Source of the DNA: Anoplopoma fimbria
Lineage: Eukaryota > Chordata > Actinopteri > Perciformes > Anoplopomatidae
Assembly (NCBI RefSeq): GCF_027596085.1
Contig: NC_072469.1
Coordinates: forward strand, 20,980,781 to 21,044,780
DNA length: 64,000 nucleotides
Reading direction: 5' to 3'
Both the position numbers and the translations under genes were made by a program. Each line of letters starts with the position of its first letter. Positions within the stretch are counted from its first letter, which is position 1. Positions 25,521 through 39,774 of this stretch are shown here, one piece after another. The notes beneath the pieces were generated by a model. It did no database searches. It worked only from the letters and a program-made list of their open reading frames with translations, and was not told where the DNA came from.

Positions 25521-28500
25521 AAGTGCTCTGCAGCTGCTAGAGGTGATGTGGTGGAGATATGGACGACTGGGCCCAGAGGTCATTCTGAAGGGCTGCTGGA
25601 GTGCTTGACTGTCATATGATAATGTGCATTATTTTGCTAAATTAGCATCACCACAAACCATTTGGGTTTTATGCATTCCCTGGTGTGCTTACATACATCC
25701 ATTCACGCTTCAGTTTCCATAGAGGAATTGTCCACTTTGTTAAGAGAGAGCGTGTCACAGTTTTGGCATTCCTTCAATAATGTTCTCTCCAGTTTCTCAA
25801 AGCTTGATGGATTTTATATTAATACCTAAAGGCAGAGAAGTAATCAAAATTCTGCCTGTAATTCTCTGCTGATATTTGCATACCTCCATCAGGTTGGCAT
25901 GTTGATTCCCCTTGTGTGAGCACATTAGAAGACTTTGGTGGCTGGCCAACAGAATAGGGGAAGATTGTCGAATGTCACACAGTGTGAAACTGTAATTAGC
26001 TGGCATGGAAATGTGCTTATTTGAGTTCCCGGGCAAGAGAGATAGCAGAACAGTTGAGATATGTAAGCTGATACATTGTTGGAAACAATTACCTTTTGTG
26101 ATTTAAATGAGCACTCTTCACATCTTCTAAACTTTTGTATCAACTGACAGAAACATATAGGCACGCAGAGAAGTGGCCGAGGGCAGGAGTTAAGAATGTC
26201 ATTGGGATGGTGAGCCGAGTGCATTTATCAGGCCTTCATCAATAGTTGATTAATAATTCAGGTAGAGTCTGGGGCTTCTTTAGGGCAGGGTTTCAGCTAG
26301 CTTGTAATTTTGTAAATTGCATAGTCATCATGCAATGGATGGGCCATGATACTCTGAGAGTCACAGCTGTGGATGTAGGTTGGTCTATGGGATTGTAAGG
26401 AACAGGTACAGGAAGAGTTTGATCCAGATGTGGTGGAGTTGTAGTCTGGTATCCACAAATAAAGGACCTCCAAAAATGCTGGAAATAAACAATGTACAAA
26501 GTCAGGTAGAAGCACCTCGCTTGACAAAAACCCCCGAATATTAAAGCTTTTAATGTGCACAAAGCTGCCACTGAGCACGAGATGAACAGAATTTTTCCAC
26601 CTCAGAGTTTTGGACACAATTGTTGTCAAACCGATCGTTATGTTTCCACTTTAGTTTGGCTGCAGAATTAACAATATTATCCAGGTCAAAATGGAAATCA
26701 ATAGTCAGATAGTGGCTTTCTGTTAAACCACCAGTCCCGTCCTTTGGCAGATTTCCACCAGATACTTCCCCCTGGCTAACAGAAAACAAAAAGGCATTTC
26801 TTTCCATTGTGAGGAGTTCAAGGTGCCTTGGCCCAGGTGCAGCATTAGCAGAACAGTCCGTGGCCAGTGAATGAGCAAACCCCTCAATTAACCCAAGCCA
26901 GCTCCCAGATAACTCCTATTCAACTAAATGGGCCCTCTAATTGCCCTGACCTGTATTACCTGTTCTGTGTCCAAAAGCGCACTATTCTTCCACATTGTTT
27001 CCAAGGCAACTGGAAGTTTTTGTGACCTATAAAAAGTTTCTAGTCCTGTAACTGATCCGAGGCTAGGCGGTTGTTTGTTTCCATGGCAGGCTGCTGAGCT
27101 ATTTATAGGTCTATCTAGCTGGTACGAGTAGGCACAGAAAGCATTACCAACAATTTTATTCACACGTTCAGAAGAGAGATAACCTCTTGTGTTTTTGATG
27201 GACTGAAAGTCAGTTAGAGAGTTGTCTGGATGTTTTGAGAACTAAAAAAACACCTGGGGCTTCAGCGATTGAGTCACAAAGTCAAGAGGAAGAAGGCTTC
27301 ACTCTTCTCTCCTGTTTATGCACTGTCTGCTCCCAATGCAGAAGCAGATCCTAGTAACAAAAAGTAATGTTTATTTTGGAGTCAGAGGCAATGCCCCGGA
27401 TCACCGGAATTTCTTTGTTGTGGTTTCGTTTGTGTTTTTAGCGAAGCCTTACGGAGCTGCTGGTATTGATGATTCATATGTTCATCATCGAGGTCCTTGG
27501 CAGTTCATCACGTCTTCCCTCACTGTGTGCGTCTTTAGACAAAAGGTTAATCAGGAAACCCTCCATATTAAAGTGATAATTTATCTCTGATTCACAGGGT
27601 TAAAAAGACATATTCATTATCAAAGGTGTCAAGAACAGAGTTCAAGAAAAGATCTCCCTTTAGGCACTTGGCAACTTGGCATCAAACTTGCCTCCAATTT
27701 CAAAATCTGTCTCTACCTTTTGATCACATACAGTATATTGTAATGTCATTAGCTCTATTTTCTCTCTTCCACTGTTACCTTTACATACATGTGGTTACAA
27801 TTGTTTCATATTAACCTCAAGAACATTATCAAGGTTCAGTTCTAGACCTGTAGTTGTTTGCCGGATTAAAAGTAAATGTAAAAATGTAAAACAGTATTGC
27901 TTCTTGATAACAAAATGTAGATACATTGAGACACTTTCATGTCCACAGAATAGATTTAAAGAGGCTAGACAATAGATGGAATGAGATGGACTTTTAAAAG
28001 AGGTGAGATATCAATAGGAATCCATTTAGTTTATGGACGAGATACATTAACTTAACTAACAATCAATCACTTCTGTCTTTAAAGCTTTTAAATGCACGTA
28101 AATCTGACCTGTCAATACATTTCCAGCCCAATGCTCACTCTTAACGCCGCTGTTGTGGTTATTCACCTACCTAAGCCTGTTTGTTACTTCCTCCTTGAAT
28201 AGCACCTTTTACTGTAAAGTTCTCCTCGTGAGCACTTCTAAATTCCAGTAATGCTGCTTTGCAACAAATACTAAGATAAAAGAAGATGAAACATTTACAG
28301 GAAAAATGTATAGAAAAGCCACAAAGTTATTTTTGCACTTAGACCTTATTCTCTAATGGACATTAGACTTGTCAGTGTCCTGGAGGAGGTCATGTTTTTT
28401 GTCCCTCACATTCTGCTTTTGTTGCTGGTAATCTCTCTTTTTTTGCAAAAAAGGACATTTGAGTTGAATTATTCAGTAGCACAATGCATTAGTCTGTCAC

Positions 28501-31001
28501 TAACAACTGTTGTGTGTTCTATAGCACTAGGTCTTACATTGAAACAGAAATATGTGTGGTTACTGCTATAGAAAACTGTAAACTATTAGACTGTTCTCCC
28601 TCAAATTGCTTCAGCAGTTCTAGCTAGATGAGATGCAACGTATTTTCACTCACAAAGGGAGAGTGTGCTGTAAGGAGTGCATTGCAAATTCCATTTCCGC
28701 GTAGAGGAAGTCACCTTTTACCAGGGCCACTGCTGTTCCAAACACATCAAGAGGAAACAAACATGAAAGTTAGCATATCATTTAGTCCACTCTGCTCTAC
28801 TGATGTATTTCACAATGATATGTTTGTCCAAATGGACGGCATTGGGAAGCTGCAAAGTCTGAGGTCTCAAGAAAGTGGACTGACATTACAATTAGACTGG
28901 ATTGGACAGAGAGAATGATTACTCTCAATGAATTACTGTTGTATTTGTTATTTCCTACAGGTTTATAACCCACTGTTAGAGGCTTCCTCACTTGGACGAT
29001 GCAGTCTTTGTTTTTCTAAATTTGTAAAATAATTTGGACAGCTCTTCCTGCTCATTGGATATTGATAGTGTAGCAGTAGTGCTCTAGTAAAAACAAGAAA
29101 TGAAAGGCTGTCTCCGTTGCTCATGGAGACTGCAGCGACAAGTACCAGACACATGCACAGAAGTCACTAGGAGGTACTTTGGGGTTAAGTATTAGCATAT
29201 ACGTCAGCGCTCTCCTCGCATAGTCTTAAACTGTGATTAGCCCATTGGTTATTTTGGAGCTCCTTGTCATGCTTCTAGTCCATCTGATATGATTGGAGGC
29301 ACCCACTGGTTGGGCAACCTGCTAATAGTTCACCCTGTCCTCAAGGCTGTGAAAAATTGTGCAGCTCAGCATGTTTCCGGCCGTTCTATAAAATGAGTGA
29401 CATTTGGTGCCTAGTTAATCCGAGCGTCGGTGCACATGCAGAGGGAGGCCGGGGAGACAGATAAACCCAGCTGTTAAGTCTGCCCAGGAGTTTAAAATTA
29501 CCGAAAACTGGTGTCCAATGGGAATGCCCATTCATCGCTGCAAATAACCCTGCTGTGTAAGCTCGCACTTGCCTCTTAGTGAACAAATGCGGATGTAGGT
29601 TAAATATAAGTTATTTTCCGGTGTGTAGTATTTGTTTTTTATTTATGTAGGGATAGATAGCTGATTGGTAATACCTCCGGTTTAAATAGCCTTGTCCAAG
29701 CCCTTTTAGCGTCCTTTGGCACACACGGTATCAGAACTTGAATGTGGAAGCATATTCTGTCAGTGAGACAAACCACTGGCTCGCATAGCACTGCCTCTTT
29801 TGTAACTGCATTTAGTCTCCAAGCAGAATGGCACAGACCCAATCTAAGTGGCTTTCATCTGGCCAATTCAAACAGACGTTTGACCCCAGACATTTGCCTA
29901 ATGTGTTTTTGTTACGTGGACTCCTGGCTTCACAAATGTCACAGTGGCTGGACTAGTGGGGGTTTGGTGAGTGAGTCAGGGGGCTGGCAGTTAGGGGGGG
30001 TTACAGGAACAGGGAGTCAGCCTGAGGGGGTGGTGTTGGAAGGCAGAAGTTAAGTCTATAACCTCTGCATTTGTACTCTAACCCGTTGGGAGTTGGTTTT
30101 GTGGAGATCATAAGTTCCCAGTGATGACCAGCCCCTCCTTCCTCATGGGCCAGACCCACTACAAGCCTGCTGACGAGCGCCACGGCCCCCAGCACTCTGC
30201 TGACCTGGGCCCAACTGGACAGGCAGCTGTGGAGGAGACGGGGAGTGCCACATTTCTGGCCGCCCGGGTTGCGCAAGTCAGAAGCCGTCCCAGACAGTTG
30301 GGGCAGCTCTGACAAATGCTGCCATTAGAGGGGTGCTGAAAATTTATTACCAAACATATTGGTATTTTAGGGTGCAGCTGACTTAGATTTAGTGGCGTTG
30401 CTGACGAGGCTCGTCTTTAAACCAGAATACCAGATTACTACCAGAAAGTCACACCCTCCACCACTTATACCACCTGTAACAATCCCTGATATCTGATGAA
30501 CTTGATTCCTCAGCAGTTGTATTTGCAATCAAAGTAAGCCTCAAGTTTTCCGCTATGAATCTAGAGACAGGAGGCAAAAGATGACTTGTTTGAATTTAAA
30601 GGAATCTACTGCAACTGATATTTAAATCTAAATGTTTTTTGTTTGTTTGCAATTTGCCAAATTACAGGGCAGCTTTGAGGAAAAAGAGCAGGACAATATG
30701 TACACTGTATTATGATCTATCCACTGAACCTGTCTGTTTATTTTCCACATTGCAAACATCTATTTGTATCATCTTAAATGCGCCAGGGAAGTGAAGCTTC
30801 ATCCAACACTGAATTCAATGTACTTTAGGGAAAAGGCATATGAGAGCATTTATCCCTGTGTGTGTTATGCGGTGAACCATACAATATGAAATCTTTGCTA
30901 CTTTGTTTAAAAAAAAAAGGTCCATCCAACATTCAATTCGGTTGCACACTACTGAGACTGACAAAAGCAGCTTCACATAAAAGAATGAAGAAAACCAAAA
31001 A

Positions 31002-31045
31002 CTACCCTCCTTTCTAATATGTTTTTTGTTTAGAAAGGAGGGTAG
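31002..31045. repeat. Perfect 16-bp inverted repeat (hairpin)
   Basis: The arm ctaccctcctttctaa (31002-31017) is the exact reverse complement of 31030-31045, with a 12-nt T-rich loop between. Confidence 0.9.
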
Positions 31046-31580
31046 GGCATTTCTAATTAACAAAGATAAGTCAAATTAATTCATAGAAAGTCCATATGTA
31101 ATTGATAATCATCTCTGGTGTAAATCTAGTAATTCAGCACAATGATAATTTGCATAGGTAAAATCTGGTCTGTTTATTGAGTTTCAATTTTTTTTCTTAA
31201 ATGTCTCACTAAGCTCAGTTTTTTTGACCTACTTTTTGCCTCAAAGAATTTGATAAGAGAGTTTAGGAGGAATTTTTCGGTTCAACTCCAATGCCAGTAA
31301 CAGCTTAGGATGTGACGTGGTTCTTCACTTATATAGAAATTGTACCTACGTGTATAGGCTTGTGTTGAAGTCTGAATCGGGAGAGACCTTTCTTTCATAT
31401 AAAGATTTCTGCCCCTATGGAAGTGCGTATTTTGCCTTTCTTAAATCTCTCATTGATAACTAAAATCATATTATATGGAAGACGTACATCTTAAAATATA
31501 TTGGACAAACCTTGTTTATGTGCCTTATTAAGCTGAATTTACTCTTATTATTCTCTTTATCTTTTAACAGGCTATATATT

Positions 31581-31859
31581 TTAAGTGTAATGCCCGCGGT
31601 GATACTTCCAGCCGTAGTGATGTCTCATTCTGAGTAATAGGTCTCCAAAGTGTGCTTGTTTGGCTTGTTTGGGGCCATTGGAGAGCAATAAAGTGTCTGT
31701 CTGAGGATTTTCGGGGTCCTCATAGAATTTCTCCAGGTGTGCCTCACCAGTCATAAAGTACAACTTGTCTCTCATGGTATATGCTTGGATAAATGTGTCC
31801 GCTGAGTGTTCTTTAATCAAATACTGCTCAGCATGCACTGGGGTTTCTTTGTACAACAA
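31581..31859 (-). other. Unexplained ORF, 92 codons, composition unlike its neighbours
   Basis: The minus-strand reading MLYKETPVHAEQYLIKEHSA... to RGHYT and a stop has a balanced, charged composition, unlike the Cys/Phe/Leu-rich shadow ORFs around it. I recognise no domain. There is no obvious promoter, splice pattern or polyadenylation signal. It may be a decayed retrocopy fragment, a lone exon or chance. Confidence 0.2.
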
Positions 31860-34800
31860 TACAAGAAATGACTTGTGTAAATTCTTGGAAGTTCTGTTCT
31901 AAAATGTGCTTTCTATGTTTTATACAAACAGATATTTTGCTTAGTTCAAAGAATGTTTTTTTCCATGGAGCCAATAGCCACAAAACAAAAAGGTCACTTT
32001 TTTTTAAGTTTATGACGTCCACTGAGGTTAACCGTTTCATTTGTTCCTCGCTTTTTGTGGAGGATACTCCACTGTATTTTCATGTTGAGGTATGCTATGT
32101 TTACTTTTATCGCTGCTCCTCGGTGAGGCGGGCCAACCTGATGTTTGTTTATAAGGAATTCTGGCTTCACTCGAAACTTTCATTCACCACTTGAAAGCAC
32201 TTGTCTTGCTACTAATTTACCTTGAGGGACTTCAAAATTATCTGTCTGCACTGTCAAAACCTTTTTTGTGGTGGCAACTTGTCATCATCAAAGTTTCCCT
32301 TTAGATTTTAATGAAAGCCTGGTAGATAGATGGGTTAATGTTATATTGTTTATACTTGAATACTGCATGTAGAAAGACATCTTAAACTCTTAAAGGTAAC
32401 ATGTTTTTTTGGGCCTCAAAATTATGTTGCTTGCTTTTTGTTTTTGCTTTGATTGCTCCGCTCTGGTTATTGTTGCTATGCGAGTTGCTTTTAAGTTAGT
32501 GTTATGGAGTTCACATGAAAACACAAGCAGTGGGAACAGAGGAGGAATGGAATAGTATTGAGAATGATCTTGACTTTCCCTTGGTCATCAGTGCTGCTTT
32601 GCTTTACCAAGGATATGTCACTCTGTGCAGCTCGGTTATTTTCGACAGGAAACTATGCACATTGAATAACTCGGGAATATCCAGTACCTAGCACTTACAG
32701 AGCTACTTGACAAATTGCCATCCAGCAAACTTAATGTCCCACTTGTGTCAGGGGCAAGGCTGGAGGATGGGAGGTTTGTGTAGTTAAGAGTTTTTTTGTA
32801 TTTTCTTCTTAGTCAATAGGTGAACACTTCACCTAGTAATGCCTGTGTAAATATATAAAAACTGTTATTTTATCCAAAGTTATCCCAAGTTCAGATTTCC
32901 CTTCTTGGGGGAAGGTTTGGAGTGTAACGCTCTGCTGAGACTTGTCAAAAAAGGAACTTGATCCCCCTCAATGTATGACGTTGTAAAAACACTGTAGTAG
33001 CTCTACCTAAACAAATTTGCAGCATATGCATATGAAAATATTGCAACTGTGTCACCAGGGTGTTAGCATTTTGTTTCATCCGTACCATTTGATCCCCTGT
33101 CACACCGCTCCTGGACCTTTCACTCTGTTTATGTATTCCCTCGTCAAGATAAGCAAACTCGCTTTATCGAGATGTTCCCCTTCGTGGACCAGCAGAGGAA
33201 AAACTCACAGCAGTTTAGGATCTAAAACTTTCCAAGCACTTAGACTCCAGTTAGATGTACATTAACCGTCCATTCCTTATCTCAAAAATAGAATCAGCCA
33301 TTTGGAAGTGAGTCTATTTTCATGTGTGTGAGAAGCTGAGTGGATAACCTGTTGGCAGTGGAGGACAGTGCCGATCTCTCTTCACTCTAAATTGCAGGCA
33401 GGCATCCCTGCAACCCCACATGAGGACCATTGAGTCCCATCAAGATAATCCTCAATAAAGAACGGCTTCACATTAAATCTTAGCCCACTTCTCAAATTTC
33501 TCACTTGATGATAAAGTTTTTGGCAAGTGACGTTTTAGAGCCGATGTCAGACGGACAGTATCAGTGCATCTTTTGTTAAGCTTCCATTTGGCAGATGTAG
33601 AACGGCTTCATTAGGCTGTATACACGTTTTTATAGTGGCAGAAAATATTATTATATTGTTCTAATGTATCTAATGAAGTTTTTACATGTTGAATTTATCT
33701 TAGTGCTTCTTAAAATGTAATATTTTTTTAATTTTGTGACTGTTTACTTACTGCAGAAAAAGCTTAATGACACGTGCAGATGCGTCATTCTCTACCACCA
33801 ACAACTCAACATCTTGACAAATTAAAAGTTGAACCTTCATTTTACAAGGCATTGTTTGCATTGTACAGCCTTTCATTGAATACTGTGGAACATGGAAATA
33901 GTAATCACCAAACATCACCAGTCAAACTGCTATGTTGATTGGAGCCTTGATTCAAAACGCACCGTACAGCACTGCAGGCAGGAGAGTACAAGGAAAATCT
34001 GAGTTCAGTCGTTGAGACATAAACATCTCTGGGTAATTATACCGTGCAATTTGAAAATAACTCACTTGCAAAATTACATCTCAAACTAATTTTGTACAGC
34101 TGCTTATTGAAATAGAGAGTGACAGAGTAAAAAGCAGTAACTCGATTGGCATGTGTACCCCTCCGCTATTAGAAATAGTTACTTGAGAGTCCCCAAGCAT
34201 CTATTAGTCAATCGAGTTATCAAGAACCTGCTCAATATGCAATATATTTCATGCTTGGATGTTGAAACGTGAGCCTGTGTATTTACCTGTGGGCAGTTGG
34301 TTTGGCAAAGGAAGTAGCACTTGCATATCCAGCACGTCCACATCATTACTGCCGTGTATTTAAATCAGGAGCAGTGCAGCTCGAATCTATTTCTGTCAGC
34401 TCCTTGTTGACGACTGCTGCAGAGGTTGGCGTTGACCTGCTTTCAGTGTGGGTTGTGAACTCCTGAGATCATGTAGAAAACTGACTGTTTTATCAGTTCT
34501 TTTTATGTAAAATAAAATTCCATTTAATAAAAAAATTTGCTCTTTTAGCAGTAGGCCACCTTTCTTGAATTTTTATTATCACCCACTGACTAGTAGGTAA
34601 CGTACAAGCGGCGCATACATAGATCAACCGCTAACACAGTGTACTATTCTTCTAGCCGTGGGTGTTCTTCCTCTGTCACCACCTCTTTACCATAGTAAAT
34701 GTATGATTTCCTCTTTCTTGGTAATCATTTTTCAGTATTACAGTTGGTATTTCAGCCACAGTTTTACTATGTGGGAATTAAACAACATTTAAATGGTCCA

Positions 34801-34979
34801 TTGACCTCTCAACCATTCATTACACAGAACTGATATTCTTGGGAAAAAAGCAGTCAAGACATATTGAAGCGAAAGCCGTGCGAGCCTCATCACCAGCTTG
34901 AATAAATCACCAGTTTGAGCTCATCAGTAGCAGCACGGCCTTGTGTATTACAGCAGCTTCGCACAGTTGAAATAATAAC

Positions 34980-35946
34980 CTGGAGCAGACAGAAGGCAGT
35001 CATTACCTTGCACACAGACGCGGCGTGTATGTGTTGACGGAGGACTTCCACTAGACTGCCGTGGAGACGGACAGAGCCGAGCCGCTCGGCCGCCGCTAAA
35101 ACCTCCGGCTTCCCATCACCTAAGCTAATGAACCTAAGCCCTTTGTTTATCCTCAGAAGTCCCTCTATGACAAAGAGAGAAATCCTGCAGCGACCTAAGA
35201 CTCACAAGAGAGAGCAAATAAAAAATGTGGTTTGTGGTGAAAAAAAAAAAAAAAGAGCATAACAAAAACAAGAGAGAAAAGAGGGGGGGATAAAAAAAGT
35301 GTGGGCCCCTTGGGGTGTGTGAGCGGAGCCTGGTGTTCCAGTGGACAGGCAGGACAGTGGAGAGATCTGCCGTTTCATTGTCTTGGTCTCCACTGATACG
35401 ATCTGCAGAGGGCCGTATTGCTTAGAGCTGTGAGTGAATGACATATGGGGAGCTGGTGTGAGGCTCAGCTCCCCCGTGCCTCCTCCAGACCCAAAGTCTT
35501 CCTGTGAGAGAGCACCGAGCAACTTTTCCTGCTTTTTCAAACGGCAGCAGCCTCCCTCTCCCTCCCTCATTCACTGCCTTTCTCCCTCCCTCCCTCCCTC
35601 CCTCTCCCTCGCTCTCGCACTCTCTCTCTCTCTCTCTCTCTTTTTTTCCCTCTTCCTCAGACACTCACTAGTCACTGCCTGAAGCAGTAATCGGACAACT
35701 CTCTTTCTCACTAGGACCGGGTCTCCTGAGATACGGCGCGGGGCTCCATGGGTTCCAACAACTAAAATGAAAAAGAAAAAAGTAGTCTTGTAGTTTACAT
35801 TTATTGTGCTACAGATTCTACCAGCACGCTTTCAGAAAGTTTGCTGGCTGCTCTTCTGGACTGAACGATCTCTCTGTAGAAGATTTTTTTTTTTCTAAAG
35901 AAGCCGTAAGAAGGGATAAACACACAGGGATTCAACCATAATTGTA
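34980..35946 (+). promoter_or_regulatory. Candidate upstream promoter and 5' non-coding exon of eya1
   Basis: A CpG-rich block (about 35020-35110, gagccgagccgctcggccgc) is followed by a long TC-rich tract (35581-35648), as in many vertebrate promoters. Unique sequence to 35946 then ends at a consensus donor GTGAGT (35947). Two tiny uORFs (35748-35765 and 35767-35793) lie in the would-be exon, and no frame is open through it. If transcribed, it would splice to coding exon 1 at 43793 over 7.8 kb. The exon's 5' limit cannot be set by eye. Confidence 0.4.
35581..35648. repeat. TC/CCCT-rich low-complexity tract
   Basis: Repeated ccct units run into (tc)n and a T run. It accounts for the Ser/Leu- and Arg/Glu-rich shadow ORFs there. 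Confidence 0.9.
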
Positions 35947-37231
35947 GTGAGTATGGCTTTAATTTGTATGTGATGTTTGGTATGTCAGTTTTCTAACTGT
36001 CTTGTCTATTCTTCTCAAATTTTGGGGGTATTTCAAGAGTGTGTGTGTGTGTGTGTGTTTGTGTATGTAAATGGGATTATCTCCTTTATTTGGAACATTT
36101 GCATCAGCATTTAATTTAAGATATAAATGTCAATTAAAGTATTCATATCAACAGAGCAGCAGGAGTAACCATTTAATTTCTGCACTTATCTTGTCCTTAA
36201 TTGTTGTGGTACAGCACCTACGACACCTTTTATTATTCTAAGAATTGTAATACTGTTAAGCTATTCAAAAATGCCTATTGATGGTAATAATATCAAGCAA
36301 AGAGGAAGCCTTTAATCTTCACAGGTCAGCTGTAATTCATTGACAATGATAGATAAAAAAACTACAAAAATTGCTCTTGATAAATTCTTAATTTTCATTT
36401 AAGTGAACATAAATGCAACTCACATCAAGATGAAGAAGTCAATTTAAAAATGTAATATGATGTAATTTAAATAACAATTCATGCTATAATACAGTGTATT
36501 ATAATAATTGCTTAAAAATCTCACTATAAATTCTATTTTTTATAATACATACAGTATTAGTACAATAGTTTTAGAAATTGAACAGTCCAATTTTTCTGTA
36601 ATTATAAATAACATATGTACAAAAATGTCCCCTAACATTGCAAACCCTAAACATAACAACTTAATTTCTTTCTCCATGCATAATAAAAAAATAGCAAATA
36701 CAGTATACTTTTTAGCATGAGAGTAATAAACTAGTTTGCAAATGTATCCGAACTCGCCCCTTTGAAATATGGGATGTTCTTCTGCTTGGCCCAGTTTACA
36801 TTTTTGATCGGGCTAGGAAAACATGCTGGTCCCTGCAGGAGTCCCTTTTTGACTGGCAGAACAAACAAAACCAACACAGTTAAAGCAGTTGACATCCAAT
36901 GCCATCTGCTGAGGCCAGGAATGCTGCGAGGAGACCTGAGAGGCTCTCGGCGTCTGACCGAGACAACAGGCCTCGGCTCCCGGCCGTGCTGCTTCTCCTC
37001 TCGCCAGCATTTCGCATGTAGTAAAGATGACTCACCCGCTGTAATCACTAGCCTCTCTAATTGAAGGATGTTCTGGTTTAATCTTCTACGTATGATCACA
37101 GGCTTACATCACAAGTCAGGGAATTATTGTGTGTGTGAAGAGGTATTTCATCTCTCTCAAATTGTGATTTTTCTTTTTTCAACTCGCCTTTCCTTTTTCC
37201 ATCCTGTAATTCCTGTCATTTTCAAACGCCT

Positions 37232-37236
<5 letters not shown>

Positions 37237-37269
<33 letters not shown>
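37237..37269. repeat. Poly-A run (33 nt)
   Basis: Thirty-three consecutive A. Confidence 0.95.
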
Positions 37270-37271
<2 letters not shown>

Positions 37272-38710
37272 AAAGGTGTGTGTCAGTAGATGAAAGAGAG
37301 GAAATAGAGAGGTTAGCCTGGTGAGCCCGACTGCTTGCAGAGTGGCCTCGGCTCCGTGCAGACAAACATGACAGCGTGTGTGATCGCCTGCTGCAACCAT
37401 TCACTCACACAATAACCTTATTTATCCAATTAACAGATAATGAGCCGGCTGATTCGGGGCTGTTTACACTGTGTATTTGCTCTACGCAGGGAGAGATCAG
37501 GGTCTCTCCAGCCTGCCTGTGGAGCTCCATGCATGTGTAGCAGCAGTGTGTACAAGCAGGAGTGGTCGGCGGTGACGGTGGCATTGTTTGCCCAAGGCCT
37601 GATGCCGGCCGCATAGATGTGTCTAGCCTGCCGAGCCCTCTTCCTCTTCTCTCAGGGAGGAGATTGAAAATGGTGAAAGACACAGAGGGCTAATTGATCG
37701 AGCCTCACTGATAGAGCTATTAGTGAGGAAGAGGGAGAGGCAGCGCGAGAGAGAGAGAGAGAGAGAGAGAGAAGAAGGAAATAGGGGACCTCCTATTAAG
37801 TGACCCATTCTGGGTGATTAGTGGCCAGGGGTTGTTTACTAAATACTGTGGGGTGTGATTTTGTTAACACAGCCACTGTTTGGATCTGGAATATGTGGCT
37901 GAAAGAACAGGAAATGAGCTTTAAAGATTTCTGTCTCTTTCACTGATGTCCATTTGTGTGTTTGTTTGTAAACTGCAATAAGTTTACGTTGCGCGAGATA
38001 ACAAGGAAGCCGCTGAGTTGAACATAAATTGTATTCAAAGAATTTGTACTGAAAATATAGCTATAGAAGAACGTTCCTCTGATCATAAATCATTTAATTC
38101 CTCTTTAAAATTAAAAAAAAGTGCAACTTTATTTCCTTCTGCAATGTTGATATGACCTAAGCAATTTTAAAATCCCCCCTTCCCTCCTTACCTGCGTAGA
38201 TGATAATTAACATTAACACCATCGATCACTGCTTCAGATTTAGGAGAATAAGAAGAACAAGCCACAAGCATTCAAGTGATAAAATCGTTAAGATTTGTCA
38301 CTGGAGTTTCTTTCATCTTTGTGTTGTAAAGCCTCTCGCGTCCTGCGGTGGTCACGGTGGTAGGCAGGTTGTGCTAAAATGTGCACCTTAAATCTTGTTT
38401 GATGGCCCCTCAAAGGCGAACTGGCCTTCTGGAAATCATTTTGGAGGTTGAAGAGCACAGTATTAACAGATTTAACGTAGCTATTCAGTGGATTGCTGGA
38501 GCAGCATGTCAGATTGAACCAAATGAGGGGGACAAATTGCATATCAACACACAGCACATCTGTTAATAATTATGATTTTAATTACAAGTAAAACATTTTA
38601 AATAATGTGTGAAACACTGTGTGCTTTTATAATTTGTTTGCCGCAAGTCTAATCCTTGTACCAAGTACAGACCAGTACAGTCCATCCGCATAAATATGTT
38701 TACAGAATAC

Positions 38711-38732
38711 AAAAAAAAAAAAAAAAAAAAAA
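38711..38732. repeat. Poly-A run (22 nt)
   Basis: Uninterrupted A, followed by aattaatttaattttt. Confidence 0.95.
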
Positions 38733-39772
38733 TTAATTTAATTTTTTATCTAACAATAATAGATTTTAAAATGTTTTATTTGATTTTAAAAATTACTTTT
38801 ATTTTGCTTTTCAGAAAACATGTTTAGAAAATTGCCCTCATTGTTCAAAATCATACCACCATGAAATTTCAGATTTCTGTCCTTTTTAATAAAATGTGCA
38901 AAATATGTCTTATCTTAAATACTTTACTTTTAAGGATGAAAAAATTACCAAGCTATTTAATGTTGCATTTGCTGGCAGCCGTCATTTTTTCGGCCACGTA
39001 TAGAGACACAAGTGAAGTGTAGCATTTTGTAAACTGTGCCTAATTCCACTCACATCTGTGTTCAATTGTTGTCTGCATCTACATTCTTTGAGAGTGGATT
39101 TATTTTTCCTGGGCCACCATGTGGATTCAGCTGACCAGCTTAAGTGGGGATTAGTTGTTTTAAAGTTAGATTATGATTAAAGCATTGTTTTTCAAAAGTT
39201 GTAACTCACAACACATGGCTTACATAGACTGTAAAATTCAAAGGACTATAGACTATGCCCTATCAAAATTAATATCAAGTAAGGATGACACAGGGAGAGG
39301 AGAACGGAAATAAACTAAGCATATTCACTCGTTTTTCTTTTTCAACGTCATGTTTGGTTTGATTATTTTTATTTGCAATCGTAAACTTAAGTATATGAAA
39401 ATAAATGTAAGTGATATAACTCTTTGCGGGAATAGTAACAAAATATGTAGCAAAGGTGAATTTACAATTGGTGCCGGGTCAGACAGCCTGCTTGCTGAGA
39501 TGATCTATGCTAAAAGCTTGGCTGTGGCTTTGTTTACCTTTGGAGACGCATGTCTTGAAATAAGTAAAGTGAAACAAAAGGGCCAGCAAACAACTGTGAG
39601 TGAAGCGTGTTGTGGCACTTCTTCTTCTTCTTCTTCTTCCTTTTTTTCCTTTTTTTTTTTACCTCTTGATGACACTTCCAGCGCTTCATCTAGTCTGGCT
39701 TTGTTCTTGTGGGCTTCAAAGACCTGGCAGTTCAGGTTGAGCTAAGAAGCACATCAAAGATGCTGATGCAGA

Positions 39773-39774
<2 letters not shown>

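Larger units (their letters stand above)
18426..34979. other. Long non-coding stretch upstream of the eya1 promoter candidates
   Basis: About 16.5 kb without a supported gene. It includes homeodomain-motif-rich blocks at 23830-24330 and 25200-25520, a perfect hairpin at 31002-31045 and an unexplained minus-strand ORF at 31581-31859. A GC-rich patch lies at about 30120-30310. The rest is AT-rich. Enhancer-rich flanks of this kind are typical of developmental regulators, so some blocks may be conserved enhancers. Confidence 0.5.

Noticed and set aside
30001..30353. GC-rich overlapping ORFs near 30.1-30.3 kb
   Set aside because: Several frames on both strands are open at once, as expected from GC-rich DNA. 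No recognisable protein or splice signals.
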